A DNA stretch of 64,000 bases. Source: Georgenia satyanarayanai. GTDB taxonomy: Bacteria > Actinomycetota > Actinomycetes > Actinomycetales > Actinomycetaceae. Within the stretch, counting starts at the first letter, position 1; the number at the start of each line of letters is the position of its first letter. The stretch is taken from positions 310,001-374,000 of the forward strand of contig NZ_JAMBNZ010000001.1 of the NCBI RefSeq assembly GCF_023715365.1, read 5' to 3'. Of the stretch, positions 52,157 to 61,175 are shown one piece after another. The notes beneath the pieces were generated by a model. The model saw only the letters and a list, made by a program, of their open reading frames with translations, had not been told where the DNA came from and searched no databases. A program made the position numbers and the translations under genes.

Positions 52157-53388
52157 GGTGCTCCCATCGTGCCACCGGCGTCGTCGCCGCCGAGCGGGAC
52201 GTGCGCCCGCAGGGTAAAGGTGCCCCCGGGGGCCTCGGTCGCCACCGTGCCGCCGAGGTCGGCGAGGCGCTCGGAGAGGCCGACGAGGCCGGAGCCGGTG
52301 GACGGCGGGCCGCTCACGCCGTCGTTGACGATGGTCAGCTGGGCCAGGCGCTCCCCCGCCTCCTCGACCACGGCGACGTCGATGGTGCACGAGTCGGCCG
52401 AGGAGTGTCGCACGACGTTCGTCGCCCCTTCTCGCACCACCCACGCGAGCGCGGACTGGACCCGCGGGGGCAGCGTGGTGTCCTCGCCGATGATCCGGGT
52501 GCGCACGCCGGCCGAGCGGAGCACCGAGCGGGCGCCGGCGACCTCCGTGGCGAGGTCGGCCTGTCGGTAGCCGGCGACGACGGCGCGCACCTCGCGCAGC
52601 GAGTCGCCTGCCAGCTCGCGGACCTCGAGCATCTGCTCGGCGGCCCGCTCCCCCTGGCCGCGGCGGCTGAGCTCGGCGCCGAGCTCGCTCTTGAGCGCGA
52701 TCGCGGACAGTGCCCGGCCGAGGACGTCGTGGAGGTCGCGGGAGAAGCGCAGCCGCTCCTCGGCGACGGCGAGGCGCGCGTGGAGCTGGCGGGTGCGCTC
52801 CTGCTCCCAGACGACCCCGAGCATCCACACCGAGATCCGGAAGCTCGGGGTGAGGGCGACCATGACGATCCCGAAGATCAGGGCCGTCGTGGGGACGAGG
52901 GGCCAATCGAGGGCGGGCCGGTTGGCAAGGGCCGCGGCGGCGCTCACCACGAGGGACAGCGGAACGAGGACCGGGGAGGTGAGCACGGGCGTCACCGCGA
53001 ACAGGCAGGTGGCGAGCGCGAGGAGCACGGCCGCTCCCCTGCCCTGCCAGCCGATCTCCCCGGCCGGCGGCAGCCCGAGCATCGCGGCGACGACGGCCGC
53101 GCCCGTGAGGACGAGCAGGAGCGCCACCGGCCCGCGCGGCAGCGGCGTGCTGTCGCGGAAGGCGGTGACGCCCTGGCGGATGACGAGGATCGCCACGCCA
53201 GTCTCGACGACGACGAGACCGGCGTAGGCGGTGAAAGCGGCGGTCCGGTCCGGGTCGAGCTCGGTGGTCCCGATGACCGAGGCCGCGAGGAGCGGGACCA
53301 TCCCGAGGAGGAGGTAGAGCGTCCAGCGGGTGTACGTCTCGAAGCGTTCCGGCCCGGTGCGGCGGCGCCACGAGTCGACTAGTCGCAT
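52153..53388 (-). CDS. DesK-like sensor histidine kinase
   Basis: 411-residue kinase with five or six N-terminal membrane helices (about 20-195) as sensor, a HisKA_3 domain with phospho-His220 in RLRFSRDLHDVLGRALSAIA, and a HATPase domain (VVREGATNVVRHS, GSGLVGLSERLADLGG). Membrane-embedded sensors of this type respond to lipid state or membrane-active compounds. It lies downstream of an ABC exporter operon, as with antibiotic-sensing systems. Confidence 0.92.
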   Translation of the reverse strand: MRLVDSWRRRTGPERFETYTRWTLYLLLGMVPLLAASVIGTTELDPDRTAAFTAYAGLVVVETGVAILVIRQGVTAFRDSTPLPRGPVALLLVLTGAAVVAAMLGLPPAGEIGWQGRGAAVLLALATCLFAVTPVLTSPVLVPLSLVVSAAAALANRPALDWPLVPTTALIFGIVMVALTPSFRISVWMLGVVWEQERTRQLHARLAVAEERLRFSRDLHDVLGRALSAIALKSELGAELSRRGQGERAAEQMLEVRELAGDSLREVRAVVAGYRQADLATEVAGARSVLRSAGVRTRIIGEDTTLPPRVQSALAWVVREGATNVVRHSSADSCTIDVAVVEEAGERLAQLTIVNDGVSGPPSTGSGLVGLSERLADLGGTVATEAPGGTFTLRAHVPLGGDDAGGTMGAP

Positions 53389-53435
53389 GGTCGCATCCTC
53401 TCAGCAGCCGCGGGGCGGGACGGTCAGCGGGCCGG

Positions 53436-54260
53436 TCAGCGGCGCGGCTCCCAGCGCATCCAGCGCCGGGTGGCCAGTGCGCCGAGGACGATCCACAGGG
53501 CCAAGGCCGCGAGGGGCTGGGCGACATCCGCGAAGGCCCCTGAGGCGAGCGTCCCGTCCAACGCCACGGCGCCGAGACCGTGCTGGACGAGGGCGACGAC
53601 GGGGAACATCGGCGTCCACTGCGCGACCGTCGCGAGGGCGTCAGGCATGATGTGCACCGGGATGGCGAGCCCGGACAGCGCGGTGGCGACCATGAGGATC
53701 GGCAGCGTCGTCAGCTGCGCGGTCTCGACCGTCCGGGTGAGCCCGGCGGAGGCCGTCGCGAGCAGGACGAAGAGGACGACCCCGCCGACGACGGCGGCCG
53801 CGACCCACAGCGGGTTCTGCAGCGTCGGCACCTCCAGCCACACGGCCATCGCGACGACGCCGAGCACGAGCTGGGCGAGCAGGACGAGGACCGCGGGAGC
53901 GGCCGTGGCCGCGATGATCTCGCCGCGGGAGACGTCACCGGTGAGCAGCCGCTTGAGGACGAGCTCCTCGCGGCGGGCGACGATCGTCGTCGTGAGGTTG
54001 TAGTAGACGACGATGACCAGAGCGAGCGCCACGAGCATGGTGAGGAGCATGCCGGCGACGCCCGCGCCCCCGCTGTCGGGAGTCATCCCGAGGGTGGCGA
54101 AGAAGAGCACCGTGAGTGGGGCGAGGGCGACGGCGTTGAACAGGGTGGTGCGGTTACGCACGAGGAGGAGCAGCTCGGCACGGACGAGGGACAGGACGCG
54201 GGCCGCGCGCCCGGCGCGGGGGGCCGAGGCGGTGGCGGGCTGCAGGGCGGTGGTGGTCAC
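53436..54260 (-). CDS. ABC-2 type exporter permease
   Basis: 274-residue membrane protein with six hydrophobic segments: LLLLVRNRTTLFNAVALAPL at the N-terminus and the re-entrant segment LPILMVATALSGLAIPVHIM are typical of ABC-2 permeases. GTG 54260, AAGGA upstream. Partner of the ATPase encoded before it. Confidence 0.88.
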   Translation of the reverse strand: MTTTALQPATASAPRAGRAARVLSLVRAELLLLVRNRTTLFNAVALAPLTVLFFATLGMTPDSGGAGVAGMLLTMLVALALVIVVYYNLTTTIVARREELVLKRLLTGDVSRGEIIAATAAPAVLVLLAQLVLGVVAMAVWLEVPTLQNPLWVAAAVVGGVVLFVLLATASAGLTRTVETAQLTTLPILMVATALSGLAIPVHIMPDALATVAQWTPMFPVVALVQHGLGAVALDGTLASGAFADVAQPLAALALWIVLGALATRRWMRWEPRR

Positions 54261-54298
54261 GGTCGTGGTTCCTTCGGATCAGGTCTGACGGGAGCGGC

Positions 54299-55279
54299 TC
54301 AGGCGGTGGCGAGCTCGGGGACCGACGGCGCCGCGGCGTCGTCGTCCTCCCCGGCCACCGCGAGGAAGGCCCGCTCGAGGGAGGCGTGGCTGGCCTCGAG
54401 GTTGGTCAGCGCCTCCCCGGTGGCGTTGGCGCGCTCGAGGAGCGCGGTGAGCGTGGCCTGGAGGTCGCGCGACTCGATCTCGACGAGACCGGTGCGGGTG
54501 CGCCCGGCGGTGAGGAGGGCGGGCAGGGCGTGGAGCGCACGCGGGTCGGCGAGCTCACCGGCCGTCGTGCGGTAGCGGATGCGTGCCGGCTCCCCGGCGA
54601 CGATCTCGGCGACCGTGCCCTCGCGGACCACCAGGCCGCGGTGCATGATCGCGAGGCGGTCGGCGAGCTCCTCCGCCTCCTCGAGGTAGTGGGTGGTGAG
54701 GATGACGGTCGTGCCGGCCTCGAGGAGCCGGCGCACGAGCTCCCACGCGTCGCGGCGCGACTGCGGGTCCAGGCCGGTGGTCGGCTCGTCGAGGAAGAGG
54801 ATCTCGGGGCGGCCCATGATCGCCAGCGCGAGGTCGAGGCGCCGGCGCTCACCGCCGGACAGCGACTTCACCTGGACCGCGGCCCGGTGGCGCAGCCCGA
54901 CGAGCTCGAGGGCGTGCGCCACGGGCATGGGGGCTCCGAGGGTGCCGTGCCACATGCGGGCGGTCTCGACGGTGGTGAGGTCGGCGGGGAAGCCCGCCTC
55001 CTGGAGCATGATCCCGGTGCGCGGGCGCACGAGGTGCCGCTCGCGGTAGGGGTCGCGGCCCAGGACGCGGACGGTGCCGGCGCTGGCGGGCGCGATGCCC
55101 TCGACGACCTCCAGGAGCGAGGTCTTGCCGGCACCGTTGGTGCCGAGGAGCGCGAAGAGCTCCCCGCGGCGGACCGTGAGGTCCACGCCCCGGACCGCCG
55201 TGAAGGCCGCCTTCGCGGTGCCGTAGCGGCGCTGGACGCCGGTGACGGTGATGACGGAGCTGGTGTCGGTGGTGGTCAT
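54299..55279 (-). CDS. ABC-2 type exporter ATP-binding protein
   Basis: 326-residue ATPase of the DrrA/CcmA type: Walker A LLGTNGAGKTSLLEVVEG, signature SLSGGERRRLDLALAI, Walker B ILFLDEPTTGLDPQSRRDAW, and a C-terminal extension (about 225-326) with the DrrA-like regulatory part. GGAGGG lies before ATG 55279. First gene of an ATPase-permease-kinase-regulator operon likely to export and sense a membrane-active compound. Confidence 0.92.
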   Translation of the reverse strand: MTTTDTSSVITVTGVQRRYGTAKAAFTAVRGVDLTVRRGELFALLGTNGAGKTSLLEVVEGIAPASAGTVRVLGRDPYRERHLVRPRTGIMLQEAGFPADLTTVETARMWHGTLGAPMPVAHALELVGLRHRAAVQVKSLSGGERRRLDLALAIMGRPEILFLDEPTTGLDPQSRRDAWELVRRLLEAGTTVILTTHYLEEAEELADRLAIMHRGLVVREGTVAEIVAGEPARIRYRTTAGELADPRALHALPALLTAGRTRTGLVEIESRDLQATLTALLERANATGEALTNLEASHASLERAFLAVAGEDDDAAAPSVPELATA

Positions 55280-55349
55280 GTCCCCACCCTCCACCCGGGT
55301 TCGCGCGTGCAGCGGTGCACGGCGTCATCGCCTCGGGTGGAACGCGCAC

Positions 55350-55381
55350 GGCCGGCCCATGACACGTGTCATGGGCCGGCC
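55350..55381. terminator. Perfect 32-bp palindrome between murA and the ABC operon
   Basis: Arms GGCCGGCCCATGACAC (55350-55365) and its exact complement meet with no spacer. It lies 10 bases after the murA stop and 70 bases before the ABC ATPase start on the same strand. It could end murA transcription, or the core ATGACACGTGTCAT could be an operator for the ABC operon. Confidence 0.65.
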
Positions 55382-55391
55382 GTGGACCTGC

Positions 55392-56711
55392 TCAGTCGAG
55401 TGGCTTCACGTCCGCGCCGAGGGCGCGGAGCTTGCCCATGAAGTCCTCGTAGCCGCGGTAGATGATGTCGATGCCGCTCACCCGCGAGGTGCCCTCGGCG
55501 GCGAGCGCCGCGATGAGGTGGGAGAAGCCGCCGCGGAGGTCGGGGACCTCGATGTCGGCGGCGCGCAGCGGCGTCGGGCCCGAGACGACGGCCGAGTGGT
55601 AGAAGTTGCGGTGCCCGAAGCGGCAGGGCGAGCCGCCGAGGCACTCGCGGTAGACCTGGATCTGGGCGCCCATGCCGCGCAGCGCGTCGGTGAAGCCGAA
55701 GCGGTTCTCGTAGACCGTCTCGTGGACGATCGACAGGCCGGTGGCCTGGGTGAGCGCGACGACGAGCGGCTGCTGCCAGTCGGTCATGAACCCCGGGTGG
55801 ACGTCGGTCTCCAGGACGATCGACTTGAGCTCCCCGCCGGGGTGCCAGAAGCGGATGCCGTCGTCGGAGACCTCGAAGTCGCCGCCGACCTTCCGGAACG
55901 TGTTGAGGAAGGCCATCATCCCGTGCTGGTCCGCGCCGCGGACCATGATGTCGCCGCCGGTGGCCAGGGCCGCGCAGGCCCACGAGCCGGCCTCGATGCG
56001 GTCGGTGAGGGCGGTGTAGGTGGCCCCGCCGAGGCGGTCGACGCCCTCGATGCGGATGACGCGGTCGGTGTCGACGGAGATGATCGCGCCCATGCGCTGG
56101 AGGAAGGCGATGAGCGCCATGATCTCCGGCTCGGTGGCGGCGTTGCTCAGCTCGGTCTTGCCCTTGGCGCGCACGGCGGTGAGGAGCAGCTGCTCGGTGG
56201 CGCCGACGCTCGGGTAGGGCAGCTGGATCTTGGCGCCGGTGAGCCCGCGGGGGGCGGTGATGTGGATGCCCTGGGGGCGCTTGTCCACGACGGCGCCGAA
56301 CTCGCGCAGGATCGAGAGGTGGTAGTCGATCGGGCGGTCGCCGATGCGGCAGCCACCGAGGTCGGGGATGAAGGCCTCCCCCAGGCGGTGGAGCAGCGGG
56401 CCGCAGAAGAGGATCGGGATGCGGCTGGAGCCGGCGTGGGCGTCGATGTCCGCGACGTGGGCGGTCTCGACGTCGCTGGAGTCCAGGCGGATGACGCCGG
56501 CCTCGACGTCGTAGTCCACCGTGACGCCGTGCAGGCGCAGCAGGCCGGAGACGACCTCGACGTCCTTGATCTGCGGGACGTTGCGCAGCTCGGACGGCGA
56601 CTCCCCAAGCAGGGCGGCGACCATGGCCTTGGAGACGAAGTTCTTCGCGCCGCGGACGCTGATCTCGCCCTTCAGCGGCGTCCCACCGTTCACCTGCAGT
56701 ACTGCGCTCAT
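55392..56711 (-). CDS. murA: UDP-N-acetylglucosamine 1-carboxyvinyltransferase
   Basis: 439-residue enzyme of the first committed step of peptidoglycan synthesis. LKGEISVRGAKNFVSKAMVA at the N-terminus, the catalytic loop GGCRIGDRPIDYHLSILREF with Cys121 and ATEPEIMALIAFLQRMGA are characteristic. The active-site Cys, unlike the Asp in mycobacterial MurA, predicts fosfomycin sensitivity of the enzyme. ATG 56711 is the first residue of the family core. Confidence 0.95.
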   Translation of the reverse strand: MSAVLQVNGGTPLKGEISVRGAKNFVSKAMVAALLGESPSELRNVPQIKDVEVVSGLLRLHGVTVDYDVEAGVIRLDSSDVETAHVADIDAHAGSSRIPILFCGPLLHRLGEAFIPDLGGCRIGDRPIDYHLSILREFGAVVDKRPQGIHITAPRGLTGAKIQLPYPSVGATEQLLLTAVRAKGKTELSNAATEPEIMALIAFLQRMGAIISVDTDRVIRIEGVDRLGGATYTALTDRIEAGSWACAALATGGDIMVRGADQHGMMAFLNTFRKVGGDFEVSDDGIRFWHPGGELKSIVLETDVHPGFMTDWQQPLVVALTQATGLSIVHETVYENRFGFTDALRGMGAQIQVYRECLGGSPCRFGHRNFYHSAVVSGPTPLRAADIEVPDLRGGFSHLIAALAAEGTSRVSGIDIIYRGYEDFMGKLRALGADVKPLD

Positions 56712-56842
56712 ACCCACCTCATCGCCGACGTCGGACCCGCGCGGCCCGGACAGTTCAGCATAAGCCGCCGATGTGAGGGAGGGATGAGAGGACGTGAAGG
56801 GTCGGTGAAGGTGCCCAACCTCACGCGCGCACCACCCATGTC

Positions 56843-56882
56843 GCGAGAGCCGGACCTCTCCGGTGAGGAATCCGGCTCTCGC
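56843..56882. repeat. Intergenic inverted repeat, family member 2
   Basis: GCGAGAGCCGGA (56843-56854) and TCCGGCTCTCGC (56871-56882) flank an imperfect middle. Arms and the GAGGAATCCGGCTCTCG half match the repeats at 62335-62375 and 1615-1656. It lies between murA and the sugar operon promoter. Confidence 0.75.
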
Positions 56883-56895
56883 GGGGTGGGTGGTC

Positions 56896-56924
56896 TTGAC
56901 AGCCGGGGTGACCGGTGCCACGAT
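56896..56924 (+). promoter_or_regulatory. Promoter of the sugar ABC importer operon
   Basis: TTGACA (56896-56901), 17-base spacer, CACGAT (56919-56924). The LacI-type operator begins four bases later, covering the start point. Confidence 0.6.
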
Positions 56925-56927
56925 CTT

Positions 56928-56943
56928 GCCGAATCGATTCGGC
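56928..56943. promoter_or_regulatory. LacI-family operator
   Basis: GCCGAATCGATTCGGC is a perfect 16-bp palindrome with the central CG typical of LacI-family sites. It overlaps the predicted start point of the operon, whose last gene encodes a LacI-type regulator. Confidence 0.7.
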
Positions 56944-56994
56944 ACCGTCCGCGGTGCCCGGACCCCCCATCGGACACAGGCGTCGGGAGCGCAG

Positions 56995-58311
56995 ATGAAC
57001 AATCGACGGACACCCATCGGGATCGCCCTGGCGGCGGCCCTGGCACTGACGGCGTGCAGCAACGACGACGGCGCCTCGTCGGGCGACGGCGAGGGCGGCG
57101 GTGAGATCACCATCTGGGCCCACCAGGGCCAGGAGTCGGAGGTCGACGCCCTCCAGTCCGCCGTCGACGGCTTCAACTCCTCCCAGGAGGAGTACACGGC
57201 CACCCTCCAGCTCGTCCCCGAGGCCGACTACACGAGCACGGTGACGACGACCTCCGCCGACTCGCTGCCCGACGTCCTCGAGTACGACGGCCCGATGATG
57301 GCCTCGCTCGTCTACGCCGGGAAGCTCGCCCCCGTGGGCGACCTCGTCGCAGCCGAGACGCTGGAGAACCAGACCGACTCCGCGCTCGCGCAGAACACCT
57401 ACCCCGTCGACGACGAGGTCTACGGCGTCTCCCAGTTCGACGCCTCCCTCGGCATCTACGCCAGCGCGTCCAAGCTCGAGGCCGCGGGCGTCGACTACCC
57501 GCAGGACCTGCAGGACGCCTGGACGGTCGAGGAGTTCGAGGCCGCCCTCGAGGCGCTCGCCGCGCAGGACGAGGACGGCCAGGTCCTGGACATCAAGGAG
57601 AACTACGGCGCCGAGTGGCCCACGTACGGCTTCCTGCCGGTCGCCTGGTCGACCGGGAAGAACATCGTCGAGGACAACGCCGCGGACGGGAACCTCAACA
57701 GCCCCGAGGTCGTCGCCGCCGTCGAGCGCTTCGCCGGCTGGCGCGAGTACATCGACCCGAACACCGATGACGCCGCCTTCCTCGACGGCCGCGTCGCGAT
57801 GAGCTGGGTGGGCCACTGGATGTACAACCCCTACGCCGAGGCGCTGGGCGAGGACCTCGTCGTCCTGCCGCTGCCGGACTTCGGCGCCGGCCCCAAGAGC
57901 GGCCAGGGCTCCTGGGCGTGGGCCGTCAACCCGGAGAGCGACGACGCCGAGGGCGCCGCGGCGTTCCTCGACTTCCTCACCACCGACGAGCAGGTCGCTG
58001 CCATGACCGAGGCCAACGCCGCGCCCCCGGCCACGACCACGGTCCTGGAGTCCAGCGAGCTCTACGGCGCGGACGGCCCGCTCGCGATCTTCGCCGAGTC
58101 GCTCCAGGCCACGTGCGGTGACGCCGTGCCCAGCCCGGACTGCGTCGCGGTCCCCCGCCCGATCACCCCGGCCTACCCGGTCATCAGCCAGCAGTTCTCC
58201 GAGGCCTTCTTCGGTGCCTATGAGGGCGGCGACGCCCAGGAGCTGCTCGACACCGCGGCCCGCGCCATCGACCTGGACTTCCAGGACAACGACGGCTACG
58301 GCCTGAGCTGA
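56995..58311 (+). CDS. Sugar ABC transporter substrate-binding lipoprotein
   Basis: 438-residue extracellular solute-binding protein (family 1, MalE-like). Lipobox LTAC with Cys near 19, then an acidic Ser/Gly spacer and EITIWAHQGQESEVDALQSA at the start of the mature domain; SQFDASLGIYASASKLEAAG and GRVAMSWVGHWMYNPYAEAL are hinge and binding-cleft regions. Probable substrate is an oligosaccharide; the downstream GH32-like gene suggests fructose-containing or related glycosides, which is inference. GGGAGC precedes the ATG. Confidence 0.93.
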   Translation: MNNRRTPIGIALAAALALTACSNDDGASSGDGEGGGEITIWAHQGQESEVDALQSAVDGFNSSQEEYTATLQLVPEADYTSTVTTTSADSLPDVLEYDGPMMASLVYAGKLAPVGDLVAAETLENQTDSALAQNTYPVDDEVYGVSQFDASLGIYASASKLEAAGVDYPQDLQDAWTVEEFEAALEALAAQDEDGQVLDIKENYGAEWPTYGFLPVAWSTGKNIVEDNAADGNLNSPEVVAAVERFAGWREYIDPNTDDAAFLDGRVAMSWVGHWMYNPYAEALGEDLVVLPLPDFGAGPKSGQGSWAWAVNPESDDAEGAAAFLDFLTTDEQVAAMTEANAAPPATTTVLESSELYGADGPLAIFAESLQATCGDAVPSPDCVAVPRPITPAYPVISQQFSEAFFGAYEGGDAQELLDTAARAIDLDFQDNDGYGLS

Positions 58312-58317
58312 CCCACC

Positions 58318-58352
58318 GCCGTGGGCGGGGGCACGCCGCTCCCGCCCACGGC
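58318..58352 (+). other. Intra-operon hairpin after the binding-protein gene
   Basis: 12-bp perfect stem GCCGTGGGCGGG/CCCGCCCACGGC with an 11-base loop, between the binding-protein stop and the ribosome site (GAGGAGG) of the first permease. Such hairpins often stabilise the upstream mRNA or partly terminate, giving more binding protein than permease. Confidence 0.7.
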
Positions 58353-58371
58353 ACCCTCGTGAGGAGGAACG

Positions 58372-59301
58372 ATGACCACTGCGGTGACGCGCCGGGCCCG
58401 CGCCCGGCGCCCGGAGACCCTGGCGGGTTGGGCGATGATCGCGCCCGCCGCCATCGGGCTCCTCCTGTTCGTCCTGCTGCCCTTCCTGCTCGCCGGCTGG
58501 CTGTCGACGCAGAACGTGCGCCTCGACACCCCGCAGCCGCCGTCGTGGTTCGGGCTCGAGCACTACCGGCGGATCCTCCTCGACCCGGACTTCCGCGGCG
58601 AGTTCCTCACGGGCCTGCGCAACAACCTCATCTTCGCGGCCGTCGTCGTGCCGGTGCAGACGTCCCTGGCGCTGGCGCTGGCCGTCCTGCTCAACCGGCC
58701 GCTGCGCGGCATGCCGGTGTTCCGCACCTTCTTCTTCATGCCCGTCGTCTTCCCCATGGCCCTGGTGGCCGTGGTCTGGAAGGTCATCTACACCCGCGGC
58801 GAGCTGGGCCTGCTCAACTCGGTCCTCGACACCGTCTCCTTCGGGCTCATCCCCTCCCAGGACTGGCTGGGCAACCCGAGCACCGCGCTCGCCGCGATCA
58901 TCATCATGTCGATCTGGCAGGGCGTCGGGCTGCAGATGGTCATCCTCCTCGCCGGCCTCCAGGGCATCCCCGGCGAGCTCTACGAGGCCGCGGCCCTCGA
59001 CAAGGCCGGCCCGTGGCAGCGCTTGCGCCACGTCACCCTGCCCGGCCTTCGCAACACCCTGATCTTCGTCGCGATGGTGACGACGATCCTGTCCTTCCGC
59101 GTCTTCGACCAGGTCTACATCATGACCGGCGGCGGCCCGCAGGACGCGACGACGACGGTGATGTACCAGGCCGTGACGACCGCCTTCACGGCGAACAACG
59201 TCGGGCGGGCCTCGGCCATCACCGTCCTGTTCTTCCTCATCGTCCTCACCATCACCCTGATCCAGCGCCGTGTGCTGCGCGAGGAGCGTGAGATCGCATG
59301 A
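58372..59301 (+). CDS. Sugar ABC transporter permease (MalF-type)
   Basis: 309-residue permease with six membrane helices. The EAA loop EAAALDKAGPWQRLRHVTLP sits before helix 5, as in carbohydrate importers, and VFDQVYIMTGGGPQDATTTV is typical of the MalF/UgpA group. ATG follows GAGGAGG. Partner of the permease that overlaps its stop. Confidence 0.95.
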   Translation: MTTAVTRRARARRPETLAGWAMIAPAAIGLLLFVLLPFLLAGWLSTQNVRLDTPQPPSWFGLEHYRRILLDPDFRGEFLTGLRNNLIFAAVVVPVQTSLALALAVLLNRPLRGMPVFRTFFFMPVVFPMALVAVVWKVIYTRGELGLLNSVLDTVSFGLIPSQDWLGNPSTALAAIIIMSIWQGVGLQMVILLAGLQGIPGELYEAAALDKAGPWQRLRHVTLPGLRNTLIFVAMVTTILSFRVFDQVYIMTGGGPQDATTTVMYQAVTTAFTANNVGRASAITVLFFLIVLTITLIQRRVLREEREIA

Positions 59302-60143
59302 CCACCACCCGCTCCCGTCCGCTGCGCACCGCGGGCAGCTACCTCCTCCTCACGGTCCTCGCGCTCGTCTTCGTCGCGCCGATCGCCTACCTCGTCATCG
59401 GCAGCTTCAAGCCGTCCTCGGAGGTCATCGACGGCGTGGGCGGCTTCGTCCCCCGCGAGCTGTCCCTGGACAACTACTCCGGCATGCTGGGCCGGTTCTC
59501 CAGCCCCGCCACCGGGTACTTCACCGACTTCTTCCTCACCTCGCTGCTCGTCACGACCGGCGTCGTCGCCTTCGGCCTGCTCGTCAACTCGATGGCCGCC
59601 TACTCCCTCGCGCGGCTGCGCTGGGGCGGGCGCGACGCCGTCATGCTCGGCGTCGTCGCGCTGACGATCCTGCCCTTCGAGGCGATCGCCGTCCCGCTGT
59701 TCTACGCGCTGAACGAGCACCGCAACACGTACTACATCCAGATCCTGCCCTTCGTCGCGAGCGCCTTCTCCATCTACCTCTTCTACTCCTTCTTCATCGG
59801 CCTGCCGAAGGAGATCGAGGAGGCCGCGCGCCTGGACGGCGCCGGCGTGTGGCGCACCTACCTGCGCATCGTCGTGCCGATGTCCAAGCCGGTCTTCGCG
59901 ACGGTGGCGATCTTGTCCTTCCTCACGACGTGGGGCTCCTTCCTGTGGCCGGTCATGATGATCGACCAGCCGCAGAAGCGGCCGCTGCCGCTGGCGATCG
60001 CGGTGTTCCAGGGACAGCCGCCCTACGACTGGGGCCAGATCTTCGCCTTCGGCGTCCTCATGGTGCTGCCCGTCCTCGTCGTCTTCCTCCTCTTCCAGCG
60101 CTGGTTCGTCCAAAGTCTGGCCTCCTCGGGCCTCAAGGGCTGA
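59298..60143 (+). CDS. Sugar ABC transporter permease (MalG-type)
   Basis: 281-residue permease overlapping the previous gene (ATGA). EAA loop EEAARLDGAGVWRTYLRIVV, then PMSKPVFATVAILSFLTTWG and WPVMMI, typical of MalG/UgpE. No ATPase is encoded in the operon; a shared MsiK-type ATPase elsewhere probably energises it, as usual in actinobacteria. Confidence 0.95.
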   Translation: MTTTRSRPLRTAGSYLLLTVLALVFVAPIAYLVIGSFKPSSEVIDGVGGFVPRELSLDNYSGMLGRFSSPATGYFTDFFLTSLLVTTGVVAFGLLVNSMAAYSLARLRWGGRDAVMLGVVALTILPFEAIAVPLFYALNEHRNTYYIQILPFVASAFSIYLFYSFFIGLPKEIEEAARLDGAGVWRTYLRIVVPMSKPVFATVAILSFLTTWGSFLWPVMMIDQPQKRPLPLAIAVFQGQPPYDWGQIFAFGVLMVLPVLVVFLLFQRWFVQSLASSGLKG

Positions 60144-60179
60144 CGCCCGCCCGCTTCCGCACAAGAAGAAAGCAGCTGC

Positions 60180-61139
60180 ATGCCTCTCGCCCTGCCCGAC
60201 CGCTGGGTCTGGGACTTCTGGTTCGCCCACGACGGGGACGACGTCCACGTCTTCTACCTCCAGGCGCCGCGCTCGCTCGGCGACCCCGACCTGCGCCACC
60301 ACAGCGCGACCATCGGGCACGCGGTGAGCCGCGACCTGCGCAGCTGGCAGGTGCTGCCCGACGCGCTCGGGCCCGGGGAGGGGGAGGACTTCGACTCCCT
60401 CGCCACGTGGACCGGCAGCGTCATGCGCCACGACGGCGTGTGGCACATGTTCTACACGGGCGTCTCGACGGCGGAGGGCGGCGCGGTCCAGCGCGTGGGC
60501 CTGGCCACCTCCCCCGACCTCCTCACGTGGACCAAGCAGGGCATGGTCCTGGAGGCCGACCCGCGCTGGTACGAGCGCCTGCACGACGGCGTCCGGGAGG
60601 AGGCGTGGCGCGACCCGTGGGTCTGGCACGAGCCGACGACGGGCCGCTTCCACATGTACCTCACCGCCCGCGCGGACCACGGGCCGCTCGACGGGCGCGG
60701 CGTCGTCGGGCACGCCGTCTCCGAGGACCTGCGCACCTGGGAGGCGCTGCCCCCCGTCTCCGAGCCGGGCGACTTCTACCACCTCGAGGTCCCGCAGCTC
60801 CTCCACCTCGGTGGCGCGTGGCGGGTGGCCTTCTGCCTCACCGCCGGGGAGCACAGCGCGGTCCGCCGCGAGCGCGCGGGCTTCGTCGCGGAGGGCGGCA
60901 CGCACGTCCTCACCGGCCCCGGCCCGCTCGGGCCCTTCCGCCTGGAGAGCGAGCGCTTCCTCCTCGGCGACCCGCACGCCAGCCTCTACGCGGGGCGCTT
61001 CGTCGAGCACCGCGGCAGCTGGTACCTCCTCGCCTGGGAGCACGTGGACGACGACGGCGGCTTCGGCGGCCGCATCAGCGACCCGATGCCCGTGTCCGTG
61101 GACGAGGACGGGACGATCCGGGTGACCCGTCCGGCATAA
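60180..61139 (+). CDS. Glycoside hydrolase, GH32/GH43-like five-bladed propeller
   Basis: 319-residue cytoplasmic enzyme (no signal peptide). WVWDFWF (Asp12) matches the nucleophile region of clan GH-J/GH43, EAWRDPWVW (Arg144-Asp145-Pro146) is the RDP-type transition-state motif, and HLEVPQLLH (Glu203) is a plausible acid/base, so it probably cleaves the sugar imported by the operon (fructoside or related). Shorter than GH32 enzymes, lacking the C-terminal beta-sandwich. Ribosome site weak (AAGAAG). Confidence 0.8.
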   Translation: MPLALPDRWVWDFWFAHDGDDVHVFYLQAPRSLGDPDLRHHSATIGHAVSRDLRSWQVLPDALGPGEGEDFDSLATWTGSVMRHDGVWHMFYTGVSTAEGGAVQRVGLATSPDLLTWTKQGMVLEADPRWYERLHDGVREEAWRDPWVWHEPTTGRFHMYLTARADHGPLDGRGVVGHAVSEDLRTWEALPPVSEPGDFYHLEVPQLLHLGGAWRVAFCLTAGEHSAVRRERAGFVAEGGTHVLTGPGPLGPFRLESERFLLGDPHASLYAGRFVEHRGSWYLLAWEHVDDDGGFGGRISDPMPVSVDEDGTIRVTRPA

Positions 61140-61175
61140 AGTGTGGGGGCCAGCAGCCGACGAGGGAGGACCGGG

